From assembly GCF_936928535.1 (NCBI RefSeq), contig NZ_CAKZHY010000058.1:18977-82976 (forward strand): DNA of 64,000 bases, in the 5' to 3' direction. Below are positions 44,940-53,383 of the stretch, in pieces. The stretch comes from an uncultured Bradyrhizobium sp. Its GTDB lineage: Bacteria; Pseudomonadota; Alphaproteobacteria; Rhizobiales; Xanthobacteraceae. Positions within the stretch are counted from its first letter, which is position 1; every line of letters begins with the position of its first letter. The notes beneath the pieces are model-generated. The model was not told the DNA's origin. It did not search any database and saw only the letters and a list, made by a program, of their open reading frames with translations. The translations under genes and the position numbers were made by a program.

Positions 44940-46085
44940 TTAATTGCGCGCGCTCACCCGTGTATTCTCCGGCGCCGGCGCGCGCTGCAGGAATTCGTCA
45001 TCATCGCCTGCTGCCGAGGGGATCAGGATGGCGCGCTCGCGCGGCAGGGCCTCCGGCATCTCGTCGCGGATGAAGGCGATCAGCTTCTCCCTGACCTCGC
45101 AACGCAGGTCCCAGGATTGCGGCGCATTGCGCGCGCTGACCAGCGCGCGCAGCTCGATGGTGCGTGAATCCGCATCGATCACCTGAAGATTGACCACTGC
45201 GCCGTCCCATAGCTTGCAGTCCTTCACGGCGCCCTCCAGCCAGCGCCGGATGCGCGGCACGTCGGCGCGATAGTCGACATGGAGCGCGATGACGCCGATC
45301 AGCGACGCGGTGTCACGGGTCCAGTTCTGGAACGGCTTTTCGATGAAATAGGACAACGGCACCACCATGCGACGCCAGTCCCACAGCCGGATCACGACAT
45401 AGGTCGCGGCGATGTCCTCGACCCAGCCCCACTCGTTCTCGATGATCACGGCATCCTCGATGCGGATCGGCTGGGTAATGGCGATCTGCAAGCCCGCGAT
45501 CAGATTGCTGAGCAGCGGCCGCGCCGCCAGACCGACGATGATACCGGCAGCACCAGCCGAGGCGAATAGGCTGACGCCATACTGCCTGACCGAGTCGAAC
45601 GTCATCAGCGCCGTCGATACCGTAATGATCACGATGATGATGTCGGTGACGCGCTTGAACACGCGCACTTGCGTCACGTGCTTTCGCGCGACGAAGTTTT
45701 CGGTGACGTCGCGAAAATTCTGCAGATATCGCGCCGCGCTCATGTCGACGATCCGGATCGAGATCCAGCCGATTAGCGCGATGAAGGCGACCACGAACAC
45801 GCGCGTGAGCGGGGTGCGGAACGCATCGTCCAGAGGGGCCAGCGGCAGAACCAGCGCGACGGCCGCAAGGCACAGCGCGAGCTGCGCTGGGCCGGACGTG
45901 CGTTCGATGAACACGCTCAGCAGCGGGAGCCGGGTTCCGAAAGTGCGATTGAGCAGCCAGGTTGCGAGCCGATAGAACGACAGCGCGATCAGCATCGCTC
46001 CGGCGACCAGGCCGAGACCGATGAACCATGACGGTATCCACCCGAACATCTTGTCGATGTCGGTCATGACGGCTTGGCGATTCAT
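44940..46085 (-). CDS. Mechanosensitive ion channel family protein (MscS)
   Basis: A 381-residue MscS-type channel of the inner membrane that opens on osmotic downshock. About five hydrophobic helices fill residues 15-200. The pore helix is SLFASAGAAGIIVGLAARPLL, and the beta-domain begins at IRIEDAVIIENEWGWVEDI, followed by a cytoplasmic alpha/beta domain. The start could be 46085 or the ATG at 46067 (MTDIDKMFG). It ends 10 bp from the convergent Bug gene and seems independent of its neighbours. Confidence 0.9.
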   Translation of the reverse strand: MNRQAVMTDIDKMFGWIPSWFIGLGLVAGAMLIALSFYRLATWLLNRTFGTRLPLLSVFIERTSGPAQLALCLAAVALVLPLAPLDDAFRTPLTRVFVVAFIALIGWISIRIVDMSAARYLQNFRDVTENFVARKHVTQVRVFKRVTDIIIVIITVSTALMTFDSVRQYGVSLFASAGAAGIIVGLAARPLLSNLIAGLQIAITQPIRIEDAVIIENEWGWVEDIAATYVVIRLWDWRRMVVPLSYFIEKPFQNWTRDTASLIGVIALHVDYRADVPRIRRWLEGAVKDCKLWDGAVVNLQVIDADSRTIELRALVSARNAPQSWDLRCEVREKLIAFIRDEMPEALPRERAILIPSAAGDDDEFLQRAPAPENTRVSARN

Positions 46086-46206
46086 TCATGTCCCCGCAAT
46101 TGCGTTCGCCACCCAACGCTTTCCCGGCGGCTTCGCTCCCACGCTCAGTGCAATGCAGCATCCCTTTGGTGCAAACGTCACCGAATTGGGCTATTTGTGG
46201 AACATC

Positions 46207-47457
46207 ATGACTCGCCGAACCGGCAGCGCCGATCTTCCTCTCCACACGGGGCGAGTTCCGCCCTGGCTTGCGAGCCGTATGGCTTCGCTGGGCGCCATCG
46301 TCACGCAGGCGATCGTGCTGCATTATGGCCGGGATGCGTTCATGCAGCGGCTGTCCCACCCGTTCTGGTTCCAGTCGTTCGGCGCCGTGATGGGGATGGA
46401 TTGGCACTCCTCGGGCATCACGACGTCGGTGATCGGCGCGCTGAAGCGCGGGCTCGGCCCGCTCCAGGACGAGCTTGGCATCTATGTCTGCGGCGGCCGC
46501 GGCCAGCATTCGCGCAAGACGCCGGATGAGCTCTTGCAGCTCGGCAGCCGCGTCGGCTTCGACGGCGCAAAGCTCACGCGCGCCAGTCGGCTCGTGGCCA
46601 AGGTCGACAGTGCCGCCGTGCAGGACGGCTTCGATCTTTATCTGCACGGCTTCTTTGTCACCTCCGACGGCAAGTGGACGGTGGTGCAGCAGGGCATGAA
46701 CGGCGACAAGCGGCAGGCCCGCCGCTATCACTGGCATTCCGAGGCGCTGAAGAGCTTTGTCGATGCTCCGCATAGTGCGATCGACGGCCCTGAGCAGGGC
46801 GAGATCGTCAATCTCACCGACCATCGCGCCGACGTCTCGCGCAGCGCGCAGCTCGAGCTTCTCTCAGACCTCGGCCCCGATCGCATCCTCGGCGAATTCG
46901 AGCGACTCACCGGCACCAGCCCGGAGCCTGCACAGGCGCTGCTGCCGCATCTGATCATGCCTGATCATCACGACGTACGTCCGAAAGATGTATTCGCGCG
47001 CCGACTGCACGGCACGCTGGCGGCCGCAGCCGAGCGCGGCCCGGTCGATTTCCCCGAGCTGCTACTGACACCAGGCGTCGGCGCGCGCACCGTGCGATCG
47101 CTGGCGATGGTCGCGGAGGTCGTGCATGGTGCGCCCTATCGTTTCAAGGACCCGGCGCGCTTCTCACTCGCCCATGGCGGCAAGGACCGGCATCCCTACC
47201 CCGTTCCGATCAAGGTCTATGACGAGACCATCCGCGTGCTGAAAGACGCGATCCAAAATGCAAGACTCGGGCGCGAGGAGGAGATGCAGGCGATCAGGCG
47301 CCTCGACGATCAAGCGCGCCGGCTGGAACGGACCGCGAGCGGACCGTCAGTCGAGGCTTACATCGCCGGTGAACGCGAAGCCTCCCCTGAACTCGACGGC
47401 CGATCCGTGTTCGGCTGGGAGCGCGATATCGTGGCGGAGCGGAAATCGACAGGTTGA
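46207..47457 (+). CDS. DUF763 domain-containing protein
   Basis: A 416-residue protein that matches the DUF763 family, best known from archaea and scattered in bacteria. Typical parts are the opening GSADLPLHTGRVPPWLASRM, WHSSGITTSVIGALKRGL, VCGGRGQHSRKTP and the helix-hairpin-helix-like LLTPGVGARTVRSLAMVAEV, which often contacts nucleic acid. The SLAHGGKDRHPYPVP segment is also conserved. The ATG at 46207 is used; the open frame above it is a shadow of the MscS region. Its last 100 bp overlap the P450 gene on the other strand. Function is unknown; a DNA-related role is a guess. Confidence 0.8.
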   Translation: MTRRTGSADLPLHTGRVPPWLASRMASLGAIVTQAIVLHYGRDAFMQRLSHPFWFQSFGAVMGMDWHSSGITTSVIGALKRGLGPLQDELGIYVCGGRGQHSRKTPDELLQLGSRVGFDGAKLTRASRLVAKVDSAAVQDGFDLYLHGFFVTSDGKWTVVQQGMNGDKRQARRYHWHSEALKSFVDAPHSAIDGPEQGEIVNLTDHRADVSRSAQLELLSDLGPDRILGEFERLTGTSPEPAQALLPHLIMPDHHDVRPKDVFARRLHGTLAAAAERGPVDFPELLLTPGVGARTVRSLAMVAEVVHGAPYRFKDPARFSLAHGGKDRHPYPVPIKVYDETIRVLKDAIQNARLGREEEMQAIRRLDDQARRLERTASGPSVEAYIAGEREASPELDGRSVFGWERDIVAERKSTG

Positions 47458-48665
47458 TCGGCGGAGGCCACGACGGGCAGCTTCGCGATGGCGCGGATGC
47501 CCGGCCGCTTGCGCCAATGGATCTGCGACGGATCCACAGCGAGGCCAAGCCGCGGCCAGCGGGTGAACAGCGCCTGCAGCGCACATGTGCCTTCGATCCG
47601 CGCCAATTGATGGCCGAGGCAGAAATGGATTCCCGTGCCGAAGGAGATGTGGCGGTTTGGCTTGCGTTCGAGTTCGAGCCGCTCCGGCCTGTCATGCACC
47701 GCCGGGTCCATGTTCGCCGCCGCAAGCATGACCATGACGCGATCGCCCTTCTTCAGCCGCACGCCTTCGAGATCGACGTCGCGCCGCAAATAGCGCGGCT
47801 TCGAGAACTGGACCGGCGAGACGAAACGCAAGAACTCTTCGACCGCGAGCCCGACGCGGCTCCAGTCCTGTTCCAGCCAGTCACGCAATCCGGGATTGCT
47901 GAGCAGTTCGTAAACCGAGCCGCTGATCAGATGCGTGGTGGTCTCCGAGCCCGCCGCGAGCAGCAGGAACACCATCGAGACCATTTCGTCCGGGGTGATC
48001 TCGCCGCCCTCGCGTTCGACCTGGACCAGCTCGGCAATGAGGCCCTCGCCGCCGCGCTCGCGCGCCAGCTGCAACTGCCGTTCGAGGTAGCCACGCATCT
48101 TGCGGAACGCGAACAGCAACCGGAAGAAGCTGACGACGTTCGTCAGTGAGGACATCGCATTGGCCCAGGCGATGAAGCGTGGGCGATCGGCCATGGGCAG
48201 GCCGAGCAGCTCGGAGATCACCGACAAAGGCAGGATGCGCGCATAGCGCTCAACGAGATCGGCCGGGCCGCCGTTAGCAAACAGCTCATCGGCCAGACCA
48301 TCCGCAATGGTGCGGATGCGTGGCTCCATCGCGACGATGGCGCGGCGGCGAAAGGCTTCGTCGACGATGCTGCGCAGCCGTGTATGGTCAGGCTCGTCCA
48401 TCGTCAGCATATTGTTGGCGATGGTCCTGACCAGCCTGGGCATCCACCAGCGCAGGCCTGCCACCTCGCCGTCTTCCTTGCGCAGCGTGAAGATCGTGCT
48501 GTCCTTCAGCACCTGCGCGGAGGCATCGTGCGTGGTGGTGATCCAGACGTCGCCAACGAGGGGGAATCGCGTTGCCACCACGGGGCCTTGCGCGCGCAGC
48601 GCGGCGATGGCCGTGGGCGGATCGCGAAAGAAGGCCTCGCTGGTGAAATCGAGGCGCGGTGCCAT
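47358..48665 (-). CDS. Cytochrome P450
   Basis: A 435-residue bacterial P450. The haem-binding loop FGTGIHFCLGHQLAR places the proximal Cys near residue 349; the I-helix oxygen-activation site is LLAAGSETTTHLI, and EEFLRFVSP is the K-helix region. Such enzymes hydroxylate hydrophobic compounds with electrons from a ferredoxin. The protein runs about 30 residues past the usual end (AIAKLPVV), in sequence antisense to the DUF763 gene. It follows a small gene at 48745 on the same strand. Redox partners are not adjacent, although a ferredoxin reductase lies at 49178. Substrate is unknown. Confidence 0.92.
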   Translation of the reverse strand: MAPRLDFTSEAFFRDPPTAIAALRAQGPVVATRFPLVGDVWITTTHDASAQVLKDSTIFTLRKEDGEVAGLRWWMPRLVRTIANNMLTMDEPDHTRLRSIVDEAFRRRAIVAMEPRIRTIADGLADELFANGGPADLVERYARILPLSVISELLGLPMADRPRFIAWANAMSSLTNVVSFFRLLFAFRKMRGYLERQLQLARERGGEGLIAELVQVEREGGEITPDEMVSMVFLLLAAGSETTTHLISGSVYELLSNPGLRDWLEQDWSRVGLAVEEFLRFVSPVQFSKPRYLRRDVDLEGVRLKKGDRVMVMLAAANMDPAVHDRPERLELERKPNRHISFGTGIHFCLGHQLARIEGTCALQALFTRWPRLGLAVDPSQIHWRKRPGIRAIAKLPVVASADQPVDFRSATISRSQPNTDRPSSSGEASRSPAM

Positions 48666-48744
48666 GGGATCACCGAATGGGTTGGTGGCGCCTCAACCAG
48701 ATGGTGAGCAAGGTCATGGGCGCAAGGGCCGGAACCGGTTTTTG

Positions 48745-49071
48745 CTATCCCCGCCCCGGCGAGCGTGGCCCCGCCTTGCGCTGCTGCTGGGTCGTATAGG
48801 CATCCCAATGGCTCCAGCTGCCATTGCTGAGGCTTTGCAGATCGGTGCCGAGCGGCCGGCGCGTGCGCTTGTCGTGCTCGGCGATGACGCGTTCGGACAG
48901 CGCGATCTTGCGCTTGAGTTCTCCGATCGTCTTCTGGGTCTGGCCGTTGCGCTTGGAGGACGCGATCTCGCCCATGGTGAAGCGCGCAGTCTCGAGCGCC
49001 TTCAACTCGGCGCGGTTTTTCTTCAACTGAACCCGGTGCCAGGCGATGTTGCTGTCGCTGTCCGCAACCAT
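48745..49071 (-). CDS. Hypothetical protein, 108 aa, coiled-coil
   Basis: Chosen start MVADSDSNIAWHRVQLKKNR at 49071. The middle is a likely coiled coil rich in Lys, Glu and Arg (RAELKALETARF, KTIGELKRKIALSERVIAEH) and the C-terminal end is basic and polar. No membrane segment or signal peptide is visible. It lies 80 bp upstream of the P450 gene on the same strand. Similar short proteins are common in Bradyrhizobium, but I know no function. Confidence 0.6.
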   Translation of the reverse strand: MVADSDSNIAWHRVQLKKNRAELKALETARFTMGEIASSKRNGQTQKTIGELKRKIALSERVIAEHDKRTRRPLGTDLQSLSNGSWSHWDAYTTQQQRKAGPRSPGRG

Positions 49072-49177
49072 GTGGGAACTCCGCTGATTCGCTCCCACAG
49101 TGTATCAAGCGCCGAATCGGCGCCGCAACGTTCCCACCGCGGCGAAAATACGGTGTTGTTGCGAGTAAACGCCGCGT

Positions 49178-49951
49178 TTAGCGCTCGGCAAACGCCTTTT
49201 CGACCACAAACTGGGCAGGTTCGCCGTGGTTGCCCTCGACAAAGCCGCGCTCGCCCAGAAGCACGCGGGTATCAGTGACCAGCGCCGGGCTGCCGCAGAT
49301 CATGACGCGGTCATGGGCGGCCTCAATGGCCGGCAGGCCGATGTCGTCGAACAGCTTGCCCGAGGTGATGAGGTCCGTGATGCGGCCGCGGTTGCGGAAG
49401 GGATCGCGGGTCACGGTCGGGTAGTAGATCAGCTGGTTCTGGATGTATTCGCCGAGCATCTCGTCCTTGGGCAGGTGCTCGGTGATCATCTCGCCATAGG
49501 CGAGTTCCTTCACATGGCGGCAGCCGTGCAGCAGCACGACCTTCTCGAACCGCTCGTAGGTCTCGGGGTCCTTGATCACGCTCAGGAACGGCGCAAGTCC
49601 CGTGCCGGTGCCGATCAGGTAGAGGTTGCGCCCGGCTTCCAGATTGTCGATCACGAGCGTGCCGGTGGCCTTGCGGCTGACGATGATTTCGTCGCCCTGC
49701 TTCAGGTGCTGGAGCCGCGAGGTCAGCGGACCATCCGGCACCTTGATCGAGAAGAATTCGAGGGTGTCCTCGTAATTGGCGCTGGCGACGCTGTAGGCCC
49801 GCAGCAGCGGCTTCTCGCCGACCTTGAGCCCGATCATCGTGAATTCGCCGTTACGGAAACGGAAAGTCGGGCTGCGGGTGGTCTTGAAGGAGAACAGCGT
49901 GTCGGTCCAGTGGTGGACGCTCAAAACGCTTTCCTGATTGAAATTGCTCAT
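49178..49951 (-). CDS. fpr: Ferredoxin--NADP reductase (FPR type)
   Basis: A 257-residue flavoprotein of the bacterial FPR subclass that moves electrons between NADPH and ferredoxin or flavodoxin. LLRAYSVASANYED binds FAD, GTGTGLAPFLSVIKDPE binds the pyrophosphate of NADPH, and VMICGSPALVTDT is the nicotinamide site. The C-terminal end VVEKAFAER is typical. The start at 49951 (MSNFNQESVL) is used. It shares with enamidase a promoter region that contains two NicR-type boxes, so it may supply electrons to 6-hydroxynicotinate reductase. A housekeeping role in iron-sulfur and oxidative stress metabolism is the alternative. Confidence 0.88.
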   Translation of the reverse strand: MSNFNQESVLSVHHWTDTLFSFKTTRSPTFRFRNGEFTMIGLKVGEKPLLRAYSVASANYEDTLEFFSIKVPDGPLTSRLQHLKQGDEIIVSRKATGTLVIDNLEAGRNLYLIGTGTGLAPFLSVIKDPETYERFEKVVLLHGCRHVKELAYGEMITEHLPKDEMLGEYIQNQLIYYPTVTRDPFRNRGRITDLITSGKLFDDIGLPAIEAAHDRVMICGSPALVTDTRVLLGERGFVEGNHGEPAQFVVEKAFAER

Positions 49952-50003
49952 CTCACCTTCCCTGTCGCTTCCAGCGCGGTTCCGAGGCGGTCCAGCTATG
50001 CGT

Positions 50004-50033
50004 CGTTTGTACACGATCATTCGTGTACTAATG
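50004..50033. promoter_or_regulatory. Tandem NicR-type boxes between fpr and ena
   Basis: CGTTTGTACACGATCA (50004-50019) and CATTCGTGTACTAATG (50018-50033) overlap by two bases and together contain the perfect 20-bp palindrome GTACACGATCATTCGTGTAC at 50009-50028. The second box fits the consensus CRTTYGTRTACNAAYG of the boxes at 59603 and 59755; the first shares only the CGTTTGT half. The pair lies 53 bp from fpr and 77 bp from ena, so it could control both. Confidence 0.65.
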
Positions 50034-50109
50034 AATAATCCCGCTTGATCCTGCGGTCAAGGCTGCCCAAGATCGCGAGCGTTGCAGTTAGGAATAAGGA
50101 GCCCCCTCC

Positions 50110-51306
50110 ATGGCGCATGACGCACCGCAGGCCACCGGACCCTCGAAGCTGGTGATCCGCAATATCGGCCTGATCCTGTCCGGCGCCCTGGAAAAACCGA
50201 TCCTGGACGGCGACACCATCGTCGCCGAGAACGGCAAGATCAGCGCGATCGGCCGCTTCAAGGACCTGAACACCGAAGGCGCGACCACCATCGTCGACGC
50301 CAACGGCACGACGGTGACCCCCGGCCTGATCGACAGCCATGTCCACCCCGTCGCGGGCGACTGGACGCCGCGACAGAACCAGATCAACTGGATCGACAGT
50401 TCGCTCCATGGCGGCATCACCACCATGATCTCCGCTGGCGAAGTGCACATGCCCGGCCGCCCCCGCGACGTCGTCGGGCTGAAGGCGATGGCGATCTTCG
50501 CCCAGCGCGCGTTCTGGACGCTTCGTCCGGGCGGCGTGAAGGTTCACGCCGGCGCGCCCGTGATCGAATGCGAGATGGTCGAGGAGGACTTCAAGGAGAT
50601 GGCCGCCGCCGGCGTCAAGCTGCTCGGCGAGGTCGGCCTTGGCGGCGTCAAGGACGGCCCGACCGCGCGCAAGATGGTGGGCTGGGCCCGCAAATACGGC
50701 ATCCAGAGCACGATCCACACTGGCGGCCCCTCGATCCCCGGCTCCGGCCTGATCGACAAGGACGTGGTGCTGGAGGCCGACACCGACGTGGTCGGCCATA
50801 TCAACGGCGGCCATACCGCGCTCCCCGACGACCAGATCCGTTGCATCTGCGAGGGCTGCAAGCGCGGGCTCGAGATCGTTCACAACGGCAATGAGCGCTC
50901 GGCGCTCTACACGCTGCGCATCGCGCGCGAGATGGGCGATCTGCACCGCGTCATCCTCGGCACCGACGGGCCTGCCGGCTCCGGCGTGCAGCCGCTCGGC
51001 ATCCTGCGCATGGTTTCGATGCTGTCCTCGATCGGCGAGCTGCCGGCCGAGATCGCGTTCTGCCTCGCCACCGGCAACACCGCGCGGATGCGCCAGCTCG
51101 ATTGCGGCCTGATTGAAGTCGGCCGCGCCGCCGATTTCGTCATCATGGACAAGGCGCAACACTCGCCCGGCAAGAACATCCTGGAGAGCGTCCAGCTCGG
51201 CGACCTCCCCGGCATCGGCATGACCATCATCGACGGCATCGTAAGGACGCAACGCAGCCGCAACACGCCGCCGGCGGGCCGGGTGCCGGAGGTGGTGGCG
51301 AAGTGA
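50110..51306 (+). CDS. ena: Enamidase (nicotinate pathway amidohydrolase)
   Basis: A 398-residue Fe/Zn-type amidohydrolase closely resembling enamidase of Eubacterium barkeri, which hydrolyses 1,4,5,6-tetrahydro-6-oxonicotinate to ammonia and (S)-2-formylglutarate. Shared landmarks include the opening LVIRNIGLILSGALEKPIL, VTPGLIDSHVHP with the HxH metal ligands, LHGGITTMISAGEVHMPGRP, LLGEVGLGG, STIHTGGPSIPG, VVGHINGGHTA, LGTDGPAGSG and the ending RSRNTPPAGR. It lies convergent to the nicR/ABC/hnr operon and opposite fpr. It acts on the product of Hnr, so it completes the reductive branch. A different cyclic amide is possible but less likely here. Confidence 0.88.
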   Translation: MAHDAPQATGPSKLVIRNIGLILSGALEKPILDGDTIVAENGKISAIGRFKDLNTEGATTIVDANGTTVTPGLIDSHVHPVAGDWTPRQNQINWIDSSLHGGITTMISAGEVHMPGRPRDVVGLKAMAIFAQRAFWTLRPGGVKVHAGAPVIECEMVEEDFKEMAAAGVKLLGEVGLGGVKDGPTARKMVGWARKYGIQSTIHTGGPSIPGSGLIDKDVVLEADTDVVGHINGGHTALPDDQIRCICEGCKRGLEIVHNGNERSALYTLRIAREMGDLHRVILGTDGPAGSGVQPLGILRMVSMLSSIGELPAEIAFCLATGNTARMRQLDCGLIEVGRAADFVIMDKAQHSPGKNILESVQLGDLPGIGMTIIDGIVRTQRSRNTPPAGRVPEVVAK

Positions 51307-51316
51307 CGGCTCCTGC

Positions 51317-51413
51317 CGTCATTCCGGGGCGCGCGTAAGCGCGAACCCGGAATCCGGAGATTTTTGGCGCGAGATTCCGGGTTCACGCGCGATGCGCGTG
51401 CCCCGGAATGACA
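51317..51413. repeat. Palindromic intergenic repeat, copy 2
   Basis: A 97-bp inverted repeat in the gap between the convergent enamidase and MarR genes. CGTCATTCCGGGGCGCGCG pairs with GCGTGCCCCGGAATGACA, and each arm has an inner GCGCG hairpin. It is the same family as 6153-6260. Here it may end transcription from both sides. Confidence 0.8.
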
Positions 51414-51421
51414 AGGTCAAT

Positions 51422-51877
51422 TCACCTTAGCTTGTTCAACAGCGCCATCAGCAGCTCGCGCTCCTTCGCGTCGAGCGGGGCCAGCGTTTCGCGCGTGATT
51501 GCAATCGCGTTCGGCGCAAGCTTCTCCGCAAGCTGCTGACCGGCGCGCGTCAGGCTCACCAGCAGGCGCCGGCCGTCTTCGGGATCCTGGCTCGTCTCCG
51601 TCAAGCCGCGCGCCGTGAGGCGGTCGATCACGCCCTTGATGGTCGCGACATCCATCGCCGTCAATCGCCCGAGTTGGTTCTGCGAGCACGGCCCGGTCTC
51701 GGCGAGCTTCGACAGCGCGGCCCACTGCGTCGGCGTCAGGTTGGTGCCGATGTCGCGGGAAAAGATCGAGCTGTGGCGCTGCCAGACCTGGCGCAGGATG
51801 AAGCCGACCTGCTCGTCCAGCACGTAAGGCGGCTTGCCCTGCTTGACGCTCTTCTTCGCCGTGACGCTTCTTGCCAT
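51422..51877 (-). CDS. nicR: MarR family regulator, NicR/BpsR-like
   Basis: A 151-residue winged-helix repressor. The N-terminal PYVLDEQVGFILRQVWQRHS, the NLTPTQWAALSKLAETGPCS stretch and the recognition region GRLTAMDVATIKGVIDRL with the wing DPEDGRRLLVS resemble NicR and BpsR, nicotinate-pathway repressors that respond to 6-hydroxynicotinate. The start at 51877 (MARSVTAKKS) is chosen. It is the last gene of the hnr/UPF0280/DUF1185/ABC operon, 13 bp after livF, so it would be autoregulated. The boxes at 50004, 59603 and 59755 are its likely targets. Confidence 0.82.
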   Translation of the reverse strand: MARSVTAKKSVKQGKPPYVLDEQVGFILRQVWQRHSSIFSRDIGTNLTPTQWAALSKLAETGPCSQNQLGRLTAMDVATIKGVIDRLTARGLTETSQDPEDGRRLLVSLTRAGQQLAEKLAPNAIAITRETLAPLDAKERELLMALLNKLR

Positions 51878-51890
51878 TCCCGCCCGCCCC

Positions 51891-52595
51891 TCACAACGAC
51901 AGATGCGCGTCACGGATATCCGGACGCGCGTCGAGCTCGGCCATGGTGCCGCCGAAACAGATGCGGCCGCGCTCGATGATATAGGCGCGATCGGAGATCA
52001 GCCGCGCAAAGTGCAAATTCTGCTCGGAGACGACGATGCTGACGCCCTCCTTCTTCATGGTCAGGATGGCATCGACCATCTGTTCCACGATCTTCGGCGA
52101 CAGGCCCTCCGAGGGCTCGTCCAGCAGCACCAGCGAAGGATTGCCCATCAGCGTGCGCGCGATCGTCAGCATCTGCTGTTCGCCGCCGCTCATGCGGCCG
52201 CCGGGACGGTTCTTCATCTCGCCAAGATTCGGAAACAGCGTGAACAGCTTTTCGCGATTCCAGTGCGGCGCATTCGCACGCTTCGGCTGACGGCCGACTT
52301 CGAGATTCTCCTCCACCGTCAGATCGGTGAAGATGCGGCGCTCCTCCGGCACATAGCCGAGCCCCTCGCGCACGATTTCATGTGTCGGCTTCGCCGAGAC
52401 ATCCTTGCCCTCGAACATGATGCGGCCGGTGCGCTGCGCGACCAGGCCGACGATCGAGCGGAACGTGGTCGACTTGCCGGCGCCGTTGCGCCCGAGCAGT
52501 GCCACCACTTCGCCCTCACCGACCTCGAAACCGATGTCGAACAGGATATGCGCCGGGCCGTAATGGCTGTTGAGGTCCTGCACCGTGAGCTTCAT
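51891..52595 (-). CDS. livF: ABC transporter ATP-binding protein (LivF type)
   Basis: A 234-residue ATPase of the branched-chain amino acid transporter family. Walker A is LLGRNGAGKSTTF, the signature is MSGGEQQML and Walker B is LVLLDEPSEGLSP. It overlaps livG by 4 bp and precedes nicR. As part of the nicotinate operon it should power uptake of nicotinate or a related pyridine carboxylate. Confidence 0.92.
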   Translation of the reverse strand: MKLTVQDLNSHYGPAHILFDIGFEVGEGEVVALLGRNGAGKSTTFRSIVGLVAQRTGRIMFEGKDVSAKPTHEIVREGLGYVPEERRIFTDLTVEENLEVGRQPKRANAPHWNREKLFTLFPNLGEMKNRPGGRMSGGEQQMLTIARTLMGNPSLVLLDEPSEGLSPKIVEQMVDAILTMKKEGVSIVVSEQNLHFARLISDRAYIIERGRICFGGTMAELDARPDIRDAHLSL

Positions 52596-53383
52596 GCCGA
52601 GGCTCCCTCGCGATGGCCGCCCTCGTAAAGCAGGCCCTCGCCGAGATAGATCGCCTGCACCTGCGGATTGCCGCGCACTTCGGCCGGCGAGCCCTCGGCG
52701 ATCAGCGTGCCGCGATTGAGAACGATGATGCGGTCGGCATGCTCGAACACCACGTCCATGTCGTGCTCGGTGAAGAGCACGCCGATCGACTTCTCCTTGG
52801 CGATCTGCGCCGTCAGCCGCATCAGCTCGACGCGCTCGCGCGGCGCCATTCCGGCGGTCGGCTCGTCCATCAAGAGCAATTTTGGATCATTGGCGAGCGC
52901 GACCGCAAGCTCGAGCCGCTTGAGGTCGCCATAGGCGAGTTCGCCGCAGGGACGATCGGCATAGCCGCCCATGCCGACCAGCTCGAGCAGGCGCCCGGCC
53001 TCATTGCGGTCGACGTTAGGCGCCGAGCCCCAGAGATTGAACAGTTGCCTGCCATGCGAGATCAGCGCGACCTGGACGTTCTCGCGCACCGTCATGGTGG
53101 CGAAGGTCGCGGTGATCTGGAAGGTGCGCCCAACGCCCATGCGCCAGATATCGCGCGGCTTCTTGCCGGTGGTCTCTTCGCCGAGCAGGCGCACATGGCC
53201 ACTGTCAGGCTTGTTCTGGCCATTGAGCATGTCGAAGCAGGTGCTTTTTCCCGCGCCGTTCGGGCCGATCAGCGCCAGGATTTCGCCCGGTCGCAGCGAG
53301 AACGAGACACCGCGCACGGCATGAATGCCGCCGTAGGATTTGGTCAGGCCTTCGACCGCAAGAAGTGGGGGTGCGACACTCAT
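52592..53383 (-). CDS. livG: ABC transporter ATP-binding protein (LivG type)
   Basis: A 263-residue ATPase with Walker A LIGPNGAGKSTCFD, the degenerate signature AYGDLKRLELAVAL and Walker B KLLLMDEPTAGMAP, followed by the LivG-type H-loop FTEHDMDVVFEHADRI. Start and stop both overlap neighbours by 4 bp, so it is made with the fused permease and LivF. Its role is inferred from the operon: import of a pathway substrate. Confidence 0.92.
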   Translation of the reverse strand: MSVAPPLLAVEGLTKSYGGIHAVRGVSFSLRPGEILALIGPNGAGKSTCFDMLNGQNKPDSGHVRLLGEETTGKKPRDIWRMGVGRTFQITATFATMTVRENVQVALISHGRQLFNLWGSAPNVDRNEAGRLLELVGMGGYADRPCGELAYGDLKRLELAVALANDPKLLLMDEPTAGMAPRERVELMRLTAQIAKEKSIGVLFTEHDMDVVFEHADRIIVLNRGTLIAEGSPAEVRGNPQVQAIYLGEGLLYEGGHREGASA

